Source: Thermoleophilia bacterium
Lineage (GTDB): Bacteria > Actinomycetota > Thermoleophilia > Gaiellales > Gaiellaceae
DNA length: 9,528 bases
Assembly: GCA_029858755.1 (NCBI GenBank)
Contig: JAOUEK010000038.1
Span: 1 to 9,528 of the forward strand
Direction: 5' to 3'
Positions 1 to 5,290 of this stretch are shown here, one piece after another (position 1 is the stretch's first letter; every line of letters begins with the position of its first letter). Under the pieces are notes generated by a model. It ran no database searches. It was not told the DNA's origin and was given only the letters and a program-made list of their open reading frames with translations. The position numbers and the translations under genes were made by a program.

Positions 1-258
1 GCCGCGCGACAGCTGCGCCACCCGCAGCGCGAGGTAGGTGAAGACGCCGGTCGGCTCGACGAGGCCGACGATGATCATCATCCCCGCCAGCAGGCCGAGG
101 GTTGCCCAGTCGATCGACTCGATCGCGGCCTCCTGGTCGAGGATGCCGAGCAGCACCATCAGCGCGGCACCGCCGAGCGCGACCTTCGTCCGGTGCGCCC
201 ACTCGAGGGCGATCACCGCGAGCGCGACCACGAACACGACGATGGCGACGACGTCCAC
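1..258 (-). CDS. ArsB/NhaD-type (SLC13/CitMHS-like) ion permease, N-terminal part
   Basis: This is the first 86 codons of a membrane permease that runs off the left edge, so the C-terminal part is missing. The translation begins MDVVAIVVFVVALAVIALEW, a first membrane helix, followed by AHRTKVALGGAALMVLLGIL (residues 21-40), a second helix. The stretch IDWATLGLLAGMMIIVGLVE, followed by PTGVFTYLALRV (49-80), is characteristic of the ArsB/NhaD branch of the ion transporter superfamily. Such proteins export arsenite or exchange Na+ for H+ across the inner membrane; the fragment cannot separate these. The start is GTG at 258-256: an in-frame TAG at 270-268 blocks any longer protein. That TAG belongs to a TAGGCT -10-like hexamer 6 nt upstream, suggesting a leaderless mRNA. 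There is no ars gene nearby, and the neighbours are Na+/Ca2+ and Na+/H+ antiporters, so NhaD-like exchange is slightly favoured by context only. Confidence 0.78.
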   Translation of the reverse strand, partial: MDVVAIVVFVVALAVIALEWAHRTKVALGGAALMVLLGILDQEAAIESIDWATLGLLAGMMIIVGLVEPTGVFTYLALRVAQLSRG

Positions 259-264
259 ACAACG

Positions 265-270
265 AGCCTA
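265..270 (-). promoter_or_regulatory. Putative -10 hexamer TAGGCT of the leftward permease
   Basis: TAGGCT fits the actinobacterial TANNNT -10 pattern. Six bases (CGTTGT) separate it from GTG 258, so a start point 7 nt after the last T would fall on the first base of the start codon. No -35 box is recognisable. The hexamer faces a second one (284-289) that serves the divergent gene. Confidence 0.45.
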
Positions 271-283
271 GCGAGGGGTGTCA

Positions 284-289
284 TAGGAT
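284..289 (+). promoter_or_regulatory. Putative -10 hexamer TAGGAT of the CaCA antiporter gene
   Basis: TAGGAT matches TANNNT. It predicts transcription starting near 296, which gives about a 37-nt leader for GTG 333. The in-frame GTG 294 lies only 4 nt after the hexamer, too near for standard leaderless spacing. No clear -35 box is present. Only 13 bp separate it from the oppositely oriented hexamer at 265-270. Confidence 0.35.
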
Positions 290-332
290 CGGGGTGCCGA
301 GAAGCTCGGCTCGATCCCCCGCTGCCGCTTTC

Positions 333-1274
333 GTGGACGTCGCCCTCCAAATCGTGCTCGTGCTCGTCGGGCTCGCGCTCGCGATCGGCGCGAGCGACGT
401 CGCCGTCGGCTACACGCGGGCGATCGCCGCCGCCGTCAACGCCCCCGCGTTCCTCGTCGGCGTCGTGCTGGTCTCGGTCGGCACCGACCTTCCCGAGATC
501 GCAAACTCGGTCGCCGCCCACGTGCAGGACGAGGCGGACGTCAACGTGGGCGACTCGGTCGGCTCAACGTTGACCCAGTACACGTTCGTGCTCGGCCTGT
601 TCCCGATCGTCGTCGCCATGATCGCTGTCTCGCGACGACAGGTCGGGCTGGTGACGGCGCTGACGGCGGGCGGTCTCGGGCTGACCGCGATCGTCACCGC
701 CGACGGCTACCTGGGACGGATCGACGGCCTGCTGCTCGTCGGCTCCTGGCTCCTGGCGATCGTGATCGTGGCCAGGCTGGTCGGCGGCGGCGAGGTCGAC
801 GACCCACCCGAGGTCCGCGTCTCCGGGATCCCACGTCAGGTCGCAGTGCTCTTCGTCGCGCTCGGCGTCGTGGGGCTCGGCGCCACCGTTGCCGTGCGAG
901 CGCTCGTCGAGCTGGCGGAGAAGGTTGGCGTGCCCGAGTTCATCCTCGCCTTCTTCGGCGCCTCGATGGGGACGTCGGCGCCGGAGATCGCCGTCGACCT
1001 GACGGCGCTGTCGCGCGGGTCGCCGGGTATCGCGCTCGGCGACGCGCTGGGGAGCTCGCTCGTGGACGCGACGCTGTCGATCGGCGTGGGCCCGATCGTG
1101 GCCCCGGCCGCGGTCACCGCACGGCTGGCCGTCGTCGCGTCGCTCTACGCGCTGGCTGCCGTCGTCTTCGTCGGCTCGCTGCTCGCCTGGCGGCGCCGCC
1201 ACGACTGGTGGAGCGCGGCGGGGTGCCTCGCCGCCTACCTGCTGGCGTACGTGGTCGTGATCAGCGCGGAGTGA
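333..1274 (+). CDS. CaCA-family Ca2+/cation antiporter (Na+/Ca2+ exchanger-like)
   Basis: This 313-residue integral membrane protein has two inverted alpha repeats, as expected for a prokaryotic Ca2+/cation antiporter that extrudes Ca2+ using the Na+ or H+ gradient. Alpha-1 contains GTDLPE (50-55) and GDSVGS (73-78). Alpha-2 contains GTSAPE (213-218) and GDALGS (236-241). The two halves are linked by a polar loop (about 150-168, GGGEVDDPPEVR). The paired acidic residues E55 and E218 are the expected ion ligands. Both repeats carry Asp where many relatives have Asn in the GN..GSN motif, so ion preference may differ. GTG 333 was chosen because it places the first helix (VALQIVLVLVGLALAIG) at the N-terminus as in relatives, and the GTG-GAC-GT opening matches the two neighbouring transporter genes. 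GTG 294, in frame, would add 13 residues. No Shine-Dalgarno is visible for either. The end overlaps the convergent antiporter by 14 bp. The transported ion is inferred from family. Confidence 0.88.
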   Translation: MDVALQIVLVLVGLALAIGASDVAVGYTRAIAAAVNAPAFLVGVVLVSVGTDLPEIANSVAAHVQDEADVNVGDSVGSTLTQYTFVLGLFPIVVAMIAVSRRQVGLVTALTAGGLGLTAIVTADGYLGRIDGLLLVGSWLLAIVIVARLVGGGEVDDPPEVRVSGIPRQVAVLFVALGVVGLGATVAVRALVELAEKVGVPEFILAFFGASMGTSAPEIAVDLTALSRGSPGIALGDALGSSLVDATLSIGVGPIVAPAAVTARLAVVASLYALAAVVFVGSLLAWRRRHDWWSAAGCLAAYLLAYVVVISAE

Positions 1275-2463
1275 CCACGCCCAGGCGGCGCACGAGCCAG
1301 TTCGCGCCGACGGTGTCGGTGAGGCCGTGCGCGATGATCGAGACCAGCACCGTGAACGACGCGGCGTCGAACACGAGCGTCCGGTTCCGATCGGTCGACG
1401 CGAGCACGAACAGCGCGAACAGCATCGAGGCCACCCCCTTGGGCCCGAACCACGCCATGAAGAGCTTGTGCGAGAGCGGCTCGCGGACCCGTGAGAACGA
1501 GATCAGCACCGCGATCGGGCGCGCGACGAGCAGCGCGAAAGCGATGAACGCGATCAGTCGTACCGTCGAGCCGTTCCACCCGGTGGCAACGATCAGCGCC
1601 CCGAAGACCGTGAACGTGACGACCTGGAAGAGCGCGCTCAGGCTCTCGTTGAACTCGAGGAAGTCGTCGGGGATCTCGTGGCGCGCGACGGCGAGCGCGA
1701 TGCCGCCGACGAAGACCGCGATCAGCCCGTTGGCGAGGCCCGTCTGCTCGGCGATGCCGAACGCGACGAGCGCGAGCGCGAGGGCGTAGACGCCCTCGTA
1801 CTTGTGCTCGATGCCGGCCCCCGGCAGGCGGCTGAGCAGCCACCCGCCGACGAGCGCGATGGCGATGCCGATCGCCGCGCCCGCCAGCGCCTCGCCGGCG
1901 AGGCGCGCCGCCTCGATCCCGGGGCTGTCCGCCTCCGTCGCGAGTGCCAGGAAGAACAGCACGAAGGGGAGCGCCAGGCCGTCGTTCAGCCCCGACTCCA
2001 GGTTGAGCGTCTGGCGGATCGTGGCGGGGATCCGCTCGGCCGTGACCACCGCGGAGGTGACCACGGGGTCGGTGGGCGAGAGCACGGCGCCGAGCAGGAA
2101 CGCCTCGGGCCACGACAGCGACGGGAAGAGGCCTTTCGCCGCCAGCGCCAGCAGGCCGAGGGTGATCGGCATGGCGACCACCAGCGCGAGCGCCGCCGGC
2201 GTCCAGTGCGACTGCAGGAGCTCGCGCTCCACTACCAGCCCGTCGGCGAAGAGCGTGAGCACGAGCGCGAGCTCGACGACGACGATCACGCTCTTCGCAC
2301 CCGGCGTGACGTCGATCACCCCGATCCAGGCGAGGGCTGCGCCGGCGCTGACCGACAGCACCGAGATCGAGAGCACGGTGCCGCGCAGCCAGCCGGAGAG
2401 GGCCGCGGCGGCGAGCAGCAGGGCGCCGACGATGAGCAGCGCCTCGGTGAACTCCACGTCCAC
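1261..2463 (-). CDS. CPA1-family Na+(K+)/H+ antiporter (NhaP-type)
   Basis: This 400-residue polytopic membrane protein has the length and motif order of bacterial NhaP-type cation:proton antiporters, which use the proton gradient to expel Na+ or K+. Diagnostic motifs are SPTDPVV (129-135) in the unwound helix, ESGLNDG (156-162) with the Asn-Asp pair that marks CPA1 rather than the Asp-Asp of CPA2, and WFGPKGVASMLFAL (338-351) near the end. About 12 hydrophobic helices can be followed from residue 6 to 385. There is no long C-terminal cytoplasmic tail and no TrkA-N/RCK regulatory domain. The start is GTG 2463-2461: the codon at 2475-2473 is an in-frame TAG inside a TAGAGT -10-like hexamer, so the protein cannot extend upstream and the mRNA is probably leaderless. 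GTG 2457, two codons in, is a minor alternative. The gene is convergent with the CaCA antiporter and divergent from the two-component operon. Na+ versus K+ preference cannot be read from the sequence. Confidence 0.92.
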   Translation of the reverse strand: MDVEFTEALLIVGALLLAAAALSGWLRGTVLSISVLSVSAGAALAWIGVIDVTPGAKSVIVVVELALVLTLFADGLVVERELLQSHWTPAALALVVAMPITLGLLALAAKGLFPSLSWPEAFLLGAVLSPTDPVVTSAVVTAERIPATIRQTLNLESGLNDGLALPFVLFFLALATEADSPGIEAARLAGEALAGAAIGIAIALVGGWLLSRLPGAGIEHKYEGVYALALALVAFGIAEQTGLANGLIAVFVGGIALAVARHEIPDDFLEFNESLSALFQVVTFTVFGALIVATGWNGSTVRLIAFIAFALLVARPIAVLISFSRVREPLSHKLFMAWFGPKGVASMLFALFVLASTDRNRTLVFDAASFTVLVSIIAHGLTDTVGANWLVRRLGVVTPR

Positions 2464-2469
2464 GGGATG

Positions 2470-2475
2470 ACTCTA
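2470..2475 (-). promoter_or_regulatory. Putative -10 hexamer TAGAGT of the NhaP-type gene
   Basis: TAGAGT matches TANNNT and lies exactly 6 nt (CATCCC) before GTG 2463, so the predicted transcript begins at the start codon. It contains the in-frame TAG that closes the frame. No -35 consensus is seen. Confidence 0.5.
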
Positions 2476-2501
2476 TGCACGGCGCCGGCAGCAGGCTCCG
2501 C

Positions 2502-2529
2502 TTACACATTCCTAACCCCGCTCTCACTC
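2502..2529 (+). promoter_or_regulatory. Three 11-bp-spaced direct repeats (TNACNC), candidate OmpR-family operator
   Basis: TTACAC (2502-2507), TAACCC (2513-2518) and TCACTC (2524-2529) share T-N-A-C-N-C and are exactly 11 bp apart, one helical turn. Tandem half-sites at this spacing are the usual target of OmpR/PhoB-type regulators. The third repeat covers the place where a -35 element would be for the -10 at 2549-2554, as in PhoB-type activation. The patch is also less GC-rich than its surroundings. The operon it precedes encodes an OmpR-family regulator, so autoregulation is the simplest reading. The repeats are short, so chance is possible. Confidence 0.4.
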
Positions 2530-2548
2530 AATGCCCGTGGAAGACGCC

Positions 2549-2554
2549 CATACT
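2549..2554 (+). promoter_or_regulatory. Putative -10 hexamer CATACT of the two-component operon
   Basis: CATACT lies 6 nt (GGGGGC) before ATG 2561, the spacing seen at the other probable leaderless starts in the window. The first base deviates from TANNNT and no -35 match is present, which fits a promoter needing an activator at the adjacent 11-bp repeats. Confidence 0.4.
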
Positions 2555-2560
2555 GGGGGC

Positions 2561-3049
2561 ATGCGCCGCGTGGCACTTCTCATCTCGGTGCTCGCGCTCG
2601 CCCTACCGGCGGGGGTGCTCGCCGCCCATGCCTCGGCCGGCTCGCTCTCGGTCGTCGACGCCCGCGGGGTGATCAAGATCCAGGGGCGCGGGGCCCTCCT
2701 CGGACGGCTCGACAGCGGCACCTTGCAGATCGTCGACCTCTCGCCCGCGGACCCGTGGAGCCCGCGTGTGAACGGCGTGCCGCGCGGGCGTGTGGTCGGC
2801 ATCAGGGGTCGTGACGTGAGCTTCTACGTTCCCGGCGGGCGCTATCGCCTCGTGGTGCGCGGCGAGGGCATCCACATCTCCGCCCGTGGGCAGGGGATCG
2901 CCACCATCGCCGCGGAGCCCGACGTCACCGGCGCGGCCGGCACGTACGCGGTCGACGACGACGAGCCCGCACCGCTTCCCGACGTCGTCACGCGTGTCGC
3001 GTACGGTCTCGACGTGTCCTTGCTCCCCGTCCGGCTCCCGGGGTCGTGA
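2561..3049 (+). CDS. Small exported protein of unknown function, first gene of a two-component operon
   Basis: The product has 162 residues. It opens with a typical signal peptide: MRRVALLISVLALALPAGVL has a positive n-region and hydrophobic core, and cleavage is likely after AHASA (residue 26). There is no lipobox cysteine, and the protein has no cysteine at all. The mature part alternates short hydrophobic and glycine-rich stretches (GRGALLGRLDSGTLQIVDL at 42-60, RYRLVVRGEGIHISARGQG at 94-112), suggesting an all-beta fold. It ends with an acidic, proline-containing segment (VDDDEPAPLPDVV). ATG 2561 is preferred over in-frame ATG 2531 because it starts directly with the signal peptide and lies 6 nt after a -10-like hexamer. 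The stop overlaps the next start by 4 nt (GTGA), so the protein is probably made together with the response regulator. I do not recognise the family. A role as accessory sensor or ligand-binding partner of the downstream kinase is inference from context. Confidence 0.8.
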   Translation: MRRVALLISVLALALPAGVLAAHASAGSLSVVDARGVIKIQGRGALLGRLDSGTLQIVDLSPADPWSPRVNGVPRGRVVGIRGRDVSFYVPGGRYRLVVRGEGIHISARGQGIATIAAEPDVTGAAGTYAVDDDEPAPLPDVVTRVAYGLDVSLLPVRLPGS

Positions 3050-3750
3050 CCGGCGCCTCCAACGTGCTCGTCGTCGAGGACGAGCCCTCGATCGCGTCGT
3101 TCATCTCCCTCTACCTGAAGAACGCCGGGTACACGGTGCGCACCGCCGGCACGGGGGGCGCCGCGCTCAACGCGGTCGCCGCCGAGATGCCGTCGTTGAT
3201 CCTGCTCGACCTCAACCTGCCCGACATGGACGGCGTCGAGATCTGCCGCCGGATCCGCAAGACCTCCGACGTGCCGATCCTGATGCTGACAGCGCGCGAC
3301 GAGGATGTGGACAAGATCATCGGCCTCGAGGTCGGCGCCGACGACTACCTGACGAAGCCGTTCAATCCACGAGAGCTGGTGGCGAGGGTCAAGGCCGTGC
3401 TCCGTCGCACGAGCGGCGAGCGCCGGCGCGACGAGGGGGCCGAGATCCGGCACGGCGATGTGGTGATCAACGCGGGGCGGCGCGAGGTTCTCGTGGGCGA
3501 CGACGAGGTGCAGCTCGCGCCCAAGGAGTTCGACCTGCTCTGGGAGCTGCTCGACCACCGTGGGCTGGTGCTCACCCGTGACCAGCTGCTCGAGCGCGTC
3601 TGGGGGTACACCTTCGCCGGCGACACGCGCACGGTCGACGTGCACGTCCGGCAGATCCGCCGCAAGCTCGGTGAGGCCTCGCCGATCGTGACGGTCTGGG
3701 GTGTCGGCTACAAGGTCGGCGCCGAGCGGAGCCCCGCGCCGACGGGGTAG
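3046..3750 (+). CDS. OmpR/PhoB-family response regulator
   Basis: This is a 234-residue transcription factor with a receiver domain (about 6-120) and a winged-helix DNA-binding domain (about 145-229). The receiver has the acidic pair E11-D12, phosphoacceptor D55 (LILLDLNLPDMDG), T82 (ILMLTAR) and K104 (TKPF), so it should be phosphorylated normally. The effector carries the OmpR signature LAPKEFDLLWELL, DQLLERVWG, TVDVHVRQIRRKL and a final wing VWGVGYKV. The start is GTG 3046, whose last bases overlap the stop of the exported-protein gene (GTGA). No independent Shine-Dalgarno is convincing, so expression probably depends on translational coupling. The cognate kinase follows after 20 nt. Its targets are unknown, but the 11-bp repeats before the operon are a natural autoregulatory site. 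The family assignment is essentially certain; the regulon and inducing signal cannot be inferred. Confidence 0.96.
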   Translation: MTGASNVLVVEDEPSIASFISLYLKNAGYTVRTAGTGGAALNAVAAEMPSLILLDLNLPDMDGVEICRRIRKTSDVPILMLTARDEDVDKIIGLEVGADDYLTKPFNPRELVARVKAVLRRTSGERRRDEGAEIRHGDVVINAGRREVLVGDDEVQLAPKEFDLLWELLDHRGLVLTRDQLLERVWGYTFAGDTRTVDVHVRQIRRKLGEASPIVTVWGVGYKVGAERSPAPTG

Positions 3751-3760
3751 GCACCTACCC
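3745..3760 (+). repeat. 7-bp perfect inverted repeat spanning the regulator stop codon
   Basis: GGGTAGG-CA-CCTACCC is a perfect 7+7 bp inverted repeat with a 2-bp centre. It contains the TAG stop of the response regulator and overlaps the -10-like TACCCT before the kinase gene. It could be an operator for a dimeric protein. As RNA, the outer 5 bp could close a small hairpin. There is no T-run, so it is not a standard terminator. Confidence 0.5.
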
Positions 3761-3761
3761 T
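3756..3761 (+). promoter_or_regulatory. Possible internal -10 hexamer TACCCT before the kinase gene
   Basis: TACCCT fits TANNNT and lies 9 nt before ATG 3771, predicting a start about 3 nt ahead of the ATG. It would let the kinase be transcribed separately from the regulator. It lies within the 3745-3760 inverted repeat, so a protein bound there could block it. It is weakly supported, since the genes can also be one operon. Confidence 0.25.
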
Positions 3762-3770
3762 GTAGAGACC

Positions 3771-5168
3771 ATGCTCGGGTCGCTGCGCGTCCGGCTGCCG
3801 GCCCTCTTCCTGCTCGGCATCCTCGTCTCCGGCCTGCTCGCGGCCGCGATCGCGCTGCGCCTGTTCCAGGACTACACGCGCGGACAGTCGTTCGACGAGC
3901 TGCAGCGTGAGGCGTCGGGGCTGTCGCAGCTCTACGCGGACGCGGCGCTGCGCGCGGCCGACGAGGGAGCCGCCGCCCCCGACTTCGCGGCGGAGAAGCT
4001 CGAGCTCGCCACCGGCGACCGCCTCTTCTACGTGGGGGTCAGCGTGTTCCCGGGGCAGGAGTCCGGGCTGAAGCGCATCCCCGAGGCGTCACTCCCCGGT
4101 GGCGTGACGGTGTTCGACGACGCGACGACGTTCGAGTTCACCCCTCCCGGGGAGTCGCGTGTCTTCCTCGCCGCGTCCGAGCCGCTGCGACTGGAGCCCG
4201 ACACGGAGCCCTTCGGCGCCGTGATCGTCGCGAAGCCGCAGACCGCGCTCCGCGACCAGTGGACGCCGCTGATCGCGCGCCTCGCGATCGCCTTCGGCCT
4301 CGGGGCGCTCCTCGCCGGCGTGCTCTCGTGGTGGCTGTCGCGGAGGATCACCGGCCCGGTGCTCGTGCTCTCCCATGCCGCGGACCAGATCGCCGCCGGC
4401 GACTACGCGGTGAACGTGCCGCCGGCCCGCGGCGGCGACGAGATCAGCCATCTCTCCGAGCGTTTCGGGGAGATGGCGGCGCGCCTGGCGGCCACGGAGG
4501 AGCGGGAGCGGCAGTTCCTGATGACCGTCTCGCACGAGCTCCGCACCCCGCTGACGGCGATCAAGGGTCACGTCGACGCGCTCCGCGACGGGCTCGTCGA
4601 CGACCCCGACCTGATGCAGGAGTCGCTCGCCGTCGTCGCCGCGGAGGCAGTGCGCCTCGAGCGCCTGGTCGGCGACGTGCTCGACCTCGCGAAGCTCCGT
4701 GCCCACCGCTTCACCGTGCAGTCGGAGGAGGTGGACATGGCACGGCTCGTCGAGCAGGCGTTCGGAGCCTTCGGCGACGAAGCGCGGCGCCGGGACATCG
4801 ACTACCGGCTCGTGGAGGAGGGGTCCGGGCCGACGCTGCTCACGGACGGCGACCGCGTGCTGCAGGTGATCACCAACCTGCTGCAGAATGCGTTCCGCTG
4901 GACACCCGACGACGGCACCGTGGAGCTCGTCCTCCGCCAGGGCAACGGCACCGTGCACGTGGAGGTCGCCGACTCCGGCCCTGGGATCTCGCCGGAGGAG
5001 CGGGAGCAGATCTTCCGACCCTTCCACTCGACCGACACGCAGGGCACCGGACTCGGGCTGCCCATCGCGCGGGAGCTCGCAGGCGCGCTCGGCGGGCGGA
5101 TCGAGCTCGAGAGCACCGTCGGCCGGGGGAGCCGCTTCCGCCTCGTCCTCCGGCCGCCGGCGTCGTAG
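3771..5168 (+). CDS. Membrane sensor histidine kinase (HAMP-HisKA-HATPase_c)
   Basis: This 465-residue classical sensor kinase is the likely partner of the upstream OmpR-family regulator. TM1 is about residues 8-29 (LPALFLLGILVSGLLAAAIA), followed by an extracytoplasmic sensor of about 135 residues with no cysteines. TM2 is about 168-188. A HAMP linker follows (about 189-242, starting SRRITGPVLVLSHAADQIAA). The H-box FLMTVSHELRTPLTAIKGH holds phosphoacceptor H255. The ATPase domain has an N-box NLLQNAFRWTPDDG (N373), G1 DSGPGIS (D401), F-box IFRPF and G2 GTGLGLPIA (425-433), so the kinase looks complete. ATG 3771 is taken because it directly precedes the positively charged N-terminus and TM1. 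No strong Shine-Dalgarno is visible, and the start lies 9 nt after a TACCCT hexamer. The periplasmic domain does not match a fold I can name, so the stimulus is unknown; the exported protein encoded first in the operon may take part in sensing. Confidence 0.95.
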   Translation: MLGSLRVRLPALFLLGILVSGLLAAAIALRLFQDYTRGQSFDELQREASGLSQLYADAALRAADEGAAAPDFAAEKLELATGDRLFYVGVSVFPGQESGLKRIPEASLPGGVTVFDDATTFEFTPPGESRVFLAASEPLRLEPDTEPFGAVIVAKPQTALRDQWTPLIARLAIAFGLGALLAGVLSWWLSRRITGPVLVLSHAADQIAAGDYAVNVPPARGGDEISHLSERFGEMAARLAATEERERQFLMTVSHELRTPLTAIKGHVDALRDGLVDDPDLMQESLAVVAAEAVRLERLVGDVLDLAKLRAHRFTVQSEEVDMARLVEQAFGAFGDEARRRDIDYRLVEEGSGPTLLTDGDRVLQVITNLLQNAFRWTPDDGTVELVLRQGNGTVHVEVADSGPGISPEEREQIFRPFHSTDTQGTGLGLPIARELAGALGGRIELESTVGRGSRFRLVLRPPAS

Positions 5169-5176
5169 GGCGCATC

Positions 5177-5220
5177 CGGGGCGTCCGCTACGGTCGCAGG
5201 CGTCACCGTCGGACGCCCCG
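5177..5220 (+). terminator. Strong hairpin after the kinase gene, terminator-like but without a U-tract
   Basis: CGGGGCGTCCG (5177-5187) and CGGACGCCCCG (5210-5220) are perfect 11-bp arms. Inside them, after a 2-nt bulge (CT), ACGGT (5190-5194) pairs with ACCGT (5205-5209), leaving a 10-nt loop. The structure begins 8 nt after the kinase stop. No T-run follows, as is common for putative terminators in GC-rich actinobacteria. A TANNNT hexamer (TACGGT, 5189-5194) in the inner stem could be a -10 for the next gene. The 3' arm could alternatively pair with GGCGTC at 5199-5204. Termination, processing or attenuation are all possible. Confidence 0.5.
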
Positions 5221-5277
5221 TCCACACCCAGCTCGTGCCTCGTCATCGTCCACTCATGTGCGTGCGCCTCCGGCCGC

Positions 5278-5283
5278 GGAGGA
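5278..5283 (+). promoter_or_regulatory. Shine-Dalgarno GGAGGA deciding the start of the GAF kinase
   Basis: GGAGGA is followed by 7 nt and then GTG 5291. It is the only canonical ribosome-binding site preceding a start in the window, and it fixes the start among several in-frame upstream options, including GTG 5258. Confidence 0.8.
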
Positions 5284-5290
5284 GCGCGCG

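Noticed and set aside
102..332. Longer open frame upstream of the CaCA antiporter (possible start at 102)
   Set aside because: It is antisense to the permease gene, the peptide is Arg/Pro/Ser-rich and non-hydrophobic, and the family fold begins only at about 333.
2464..2527. N-terminal extension of an alternative minus-strand frame over the NhaP-type gene
   Set aside because: It is a different frame from the antiporter and yields Arg-rich peptide. The antiporter frame is closed by TAG at 2475-2473.
2531..2560. Upstream ATG 2531 for the exported protein
   Set aside because: It would add ten polar residues before the signal peptide and would place the -10-like hexamer inside the coding region.
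1678..2814. Long plus-strand open frame opposite the NhaP-type gene
   Set aside because: The translation is Arg/Asp/Glu/Gly-rich low complexity with no domain. The minus-strand frame is a complete CPA1 antiporter.
4259..5290. Upstream extension of the GAF kinase frame, overlapping the membrane kinase gene
   Set aside because: It is Arg-rich shadow sequence in the wrong frame of the kinase gene. GGAGGA with GTG 5291 gives a clear start; in-frame GTG 5258 has no ribosome-binding site.
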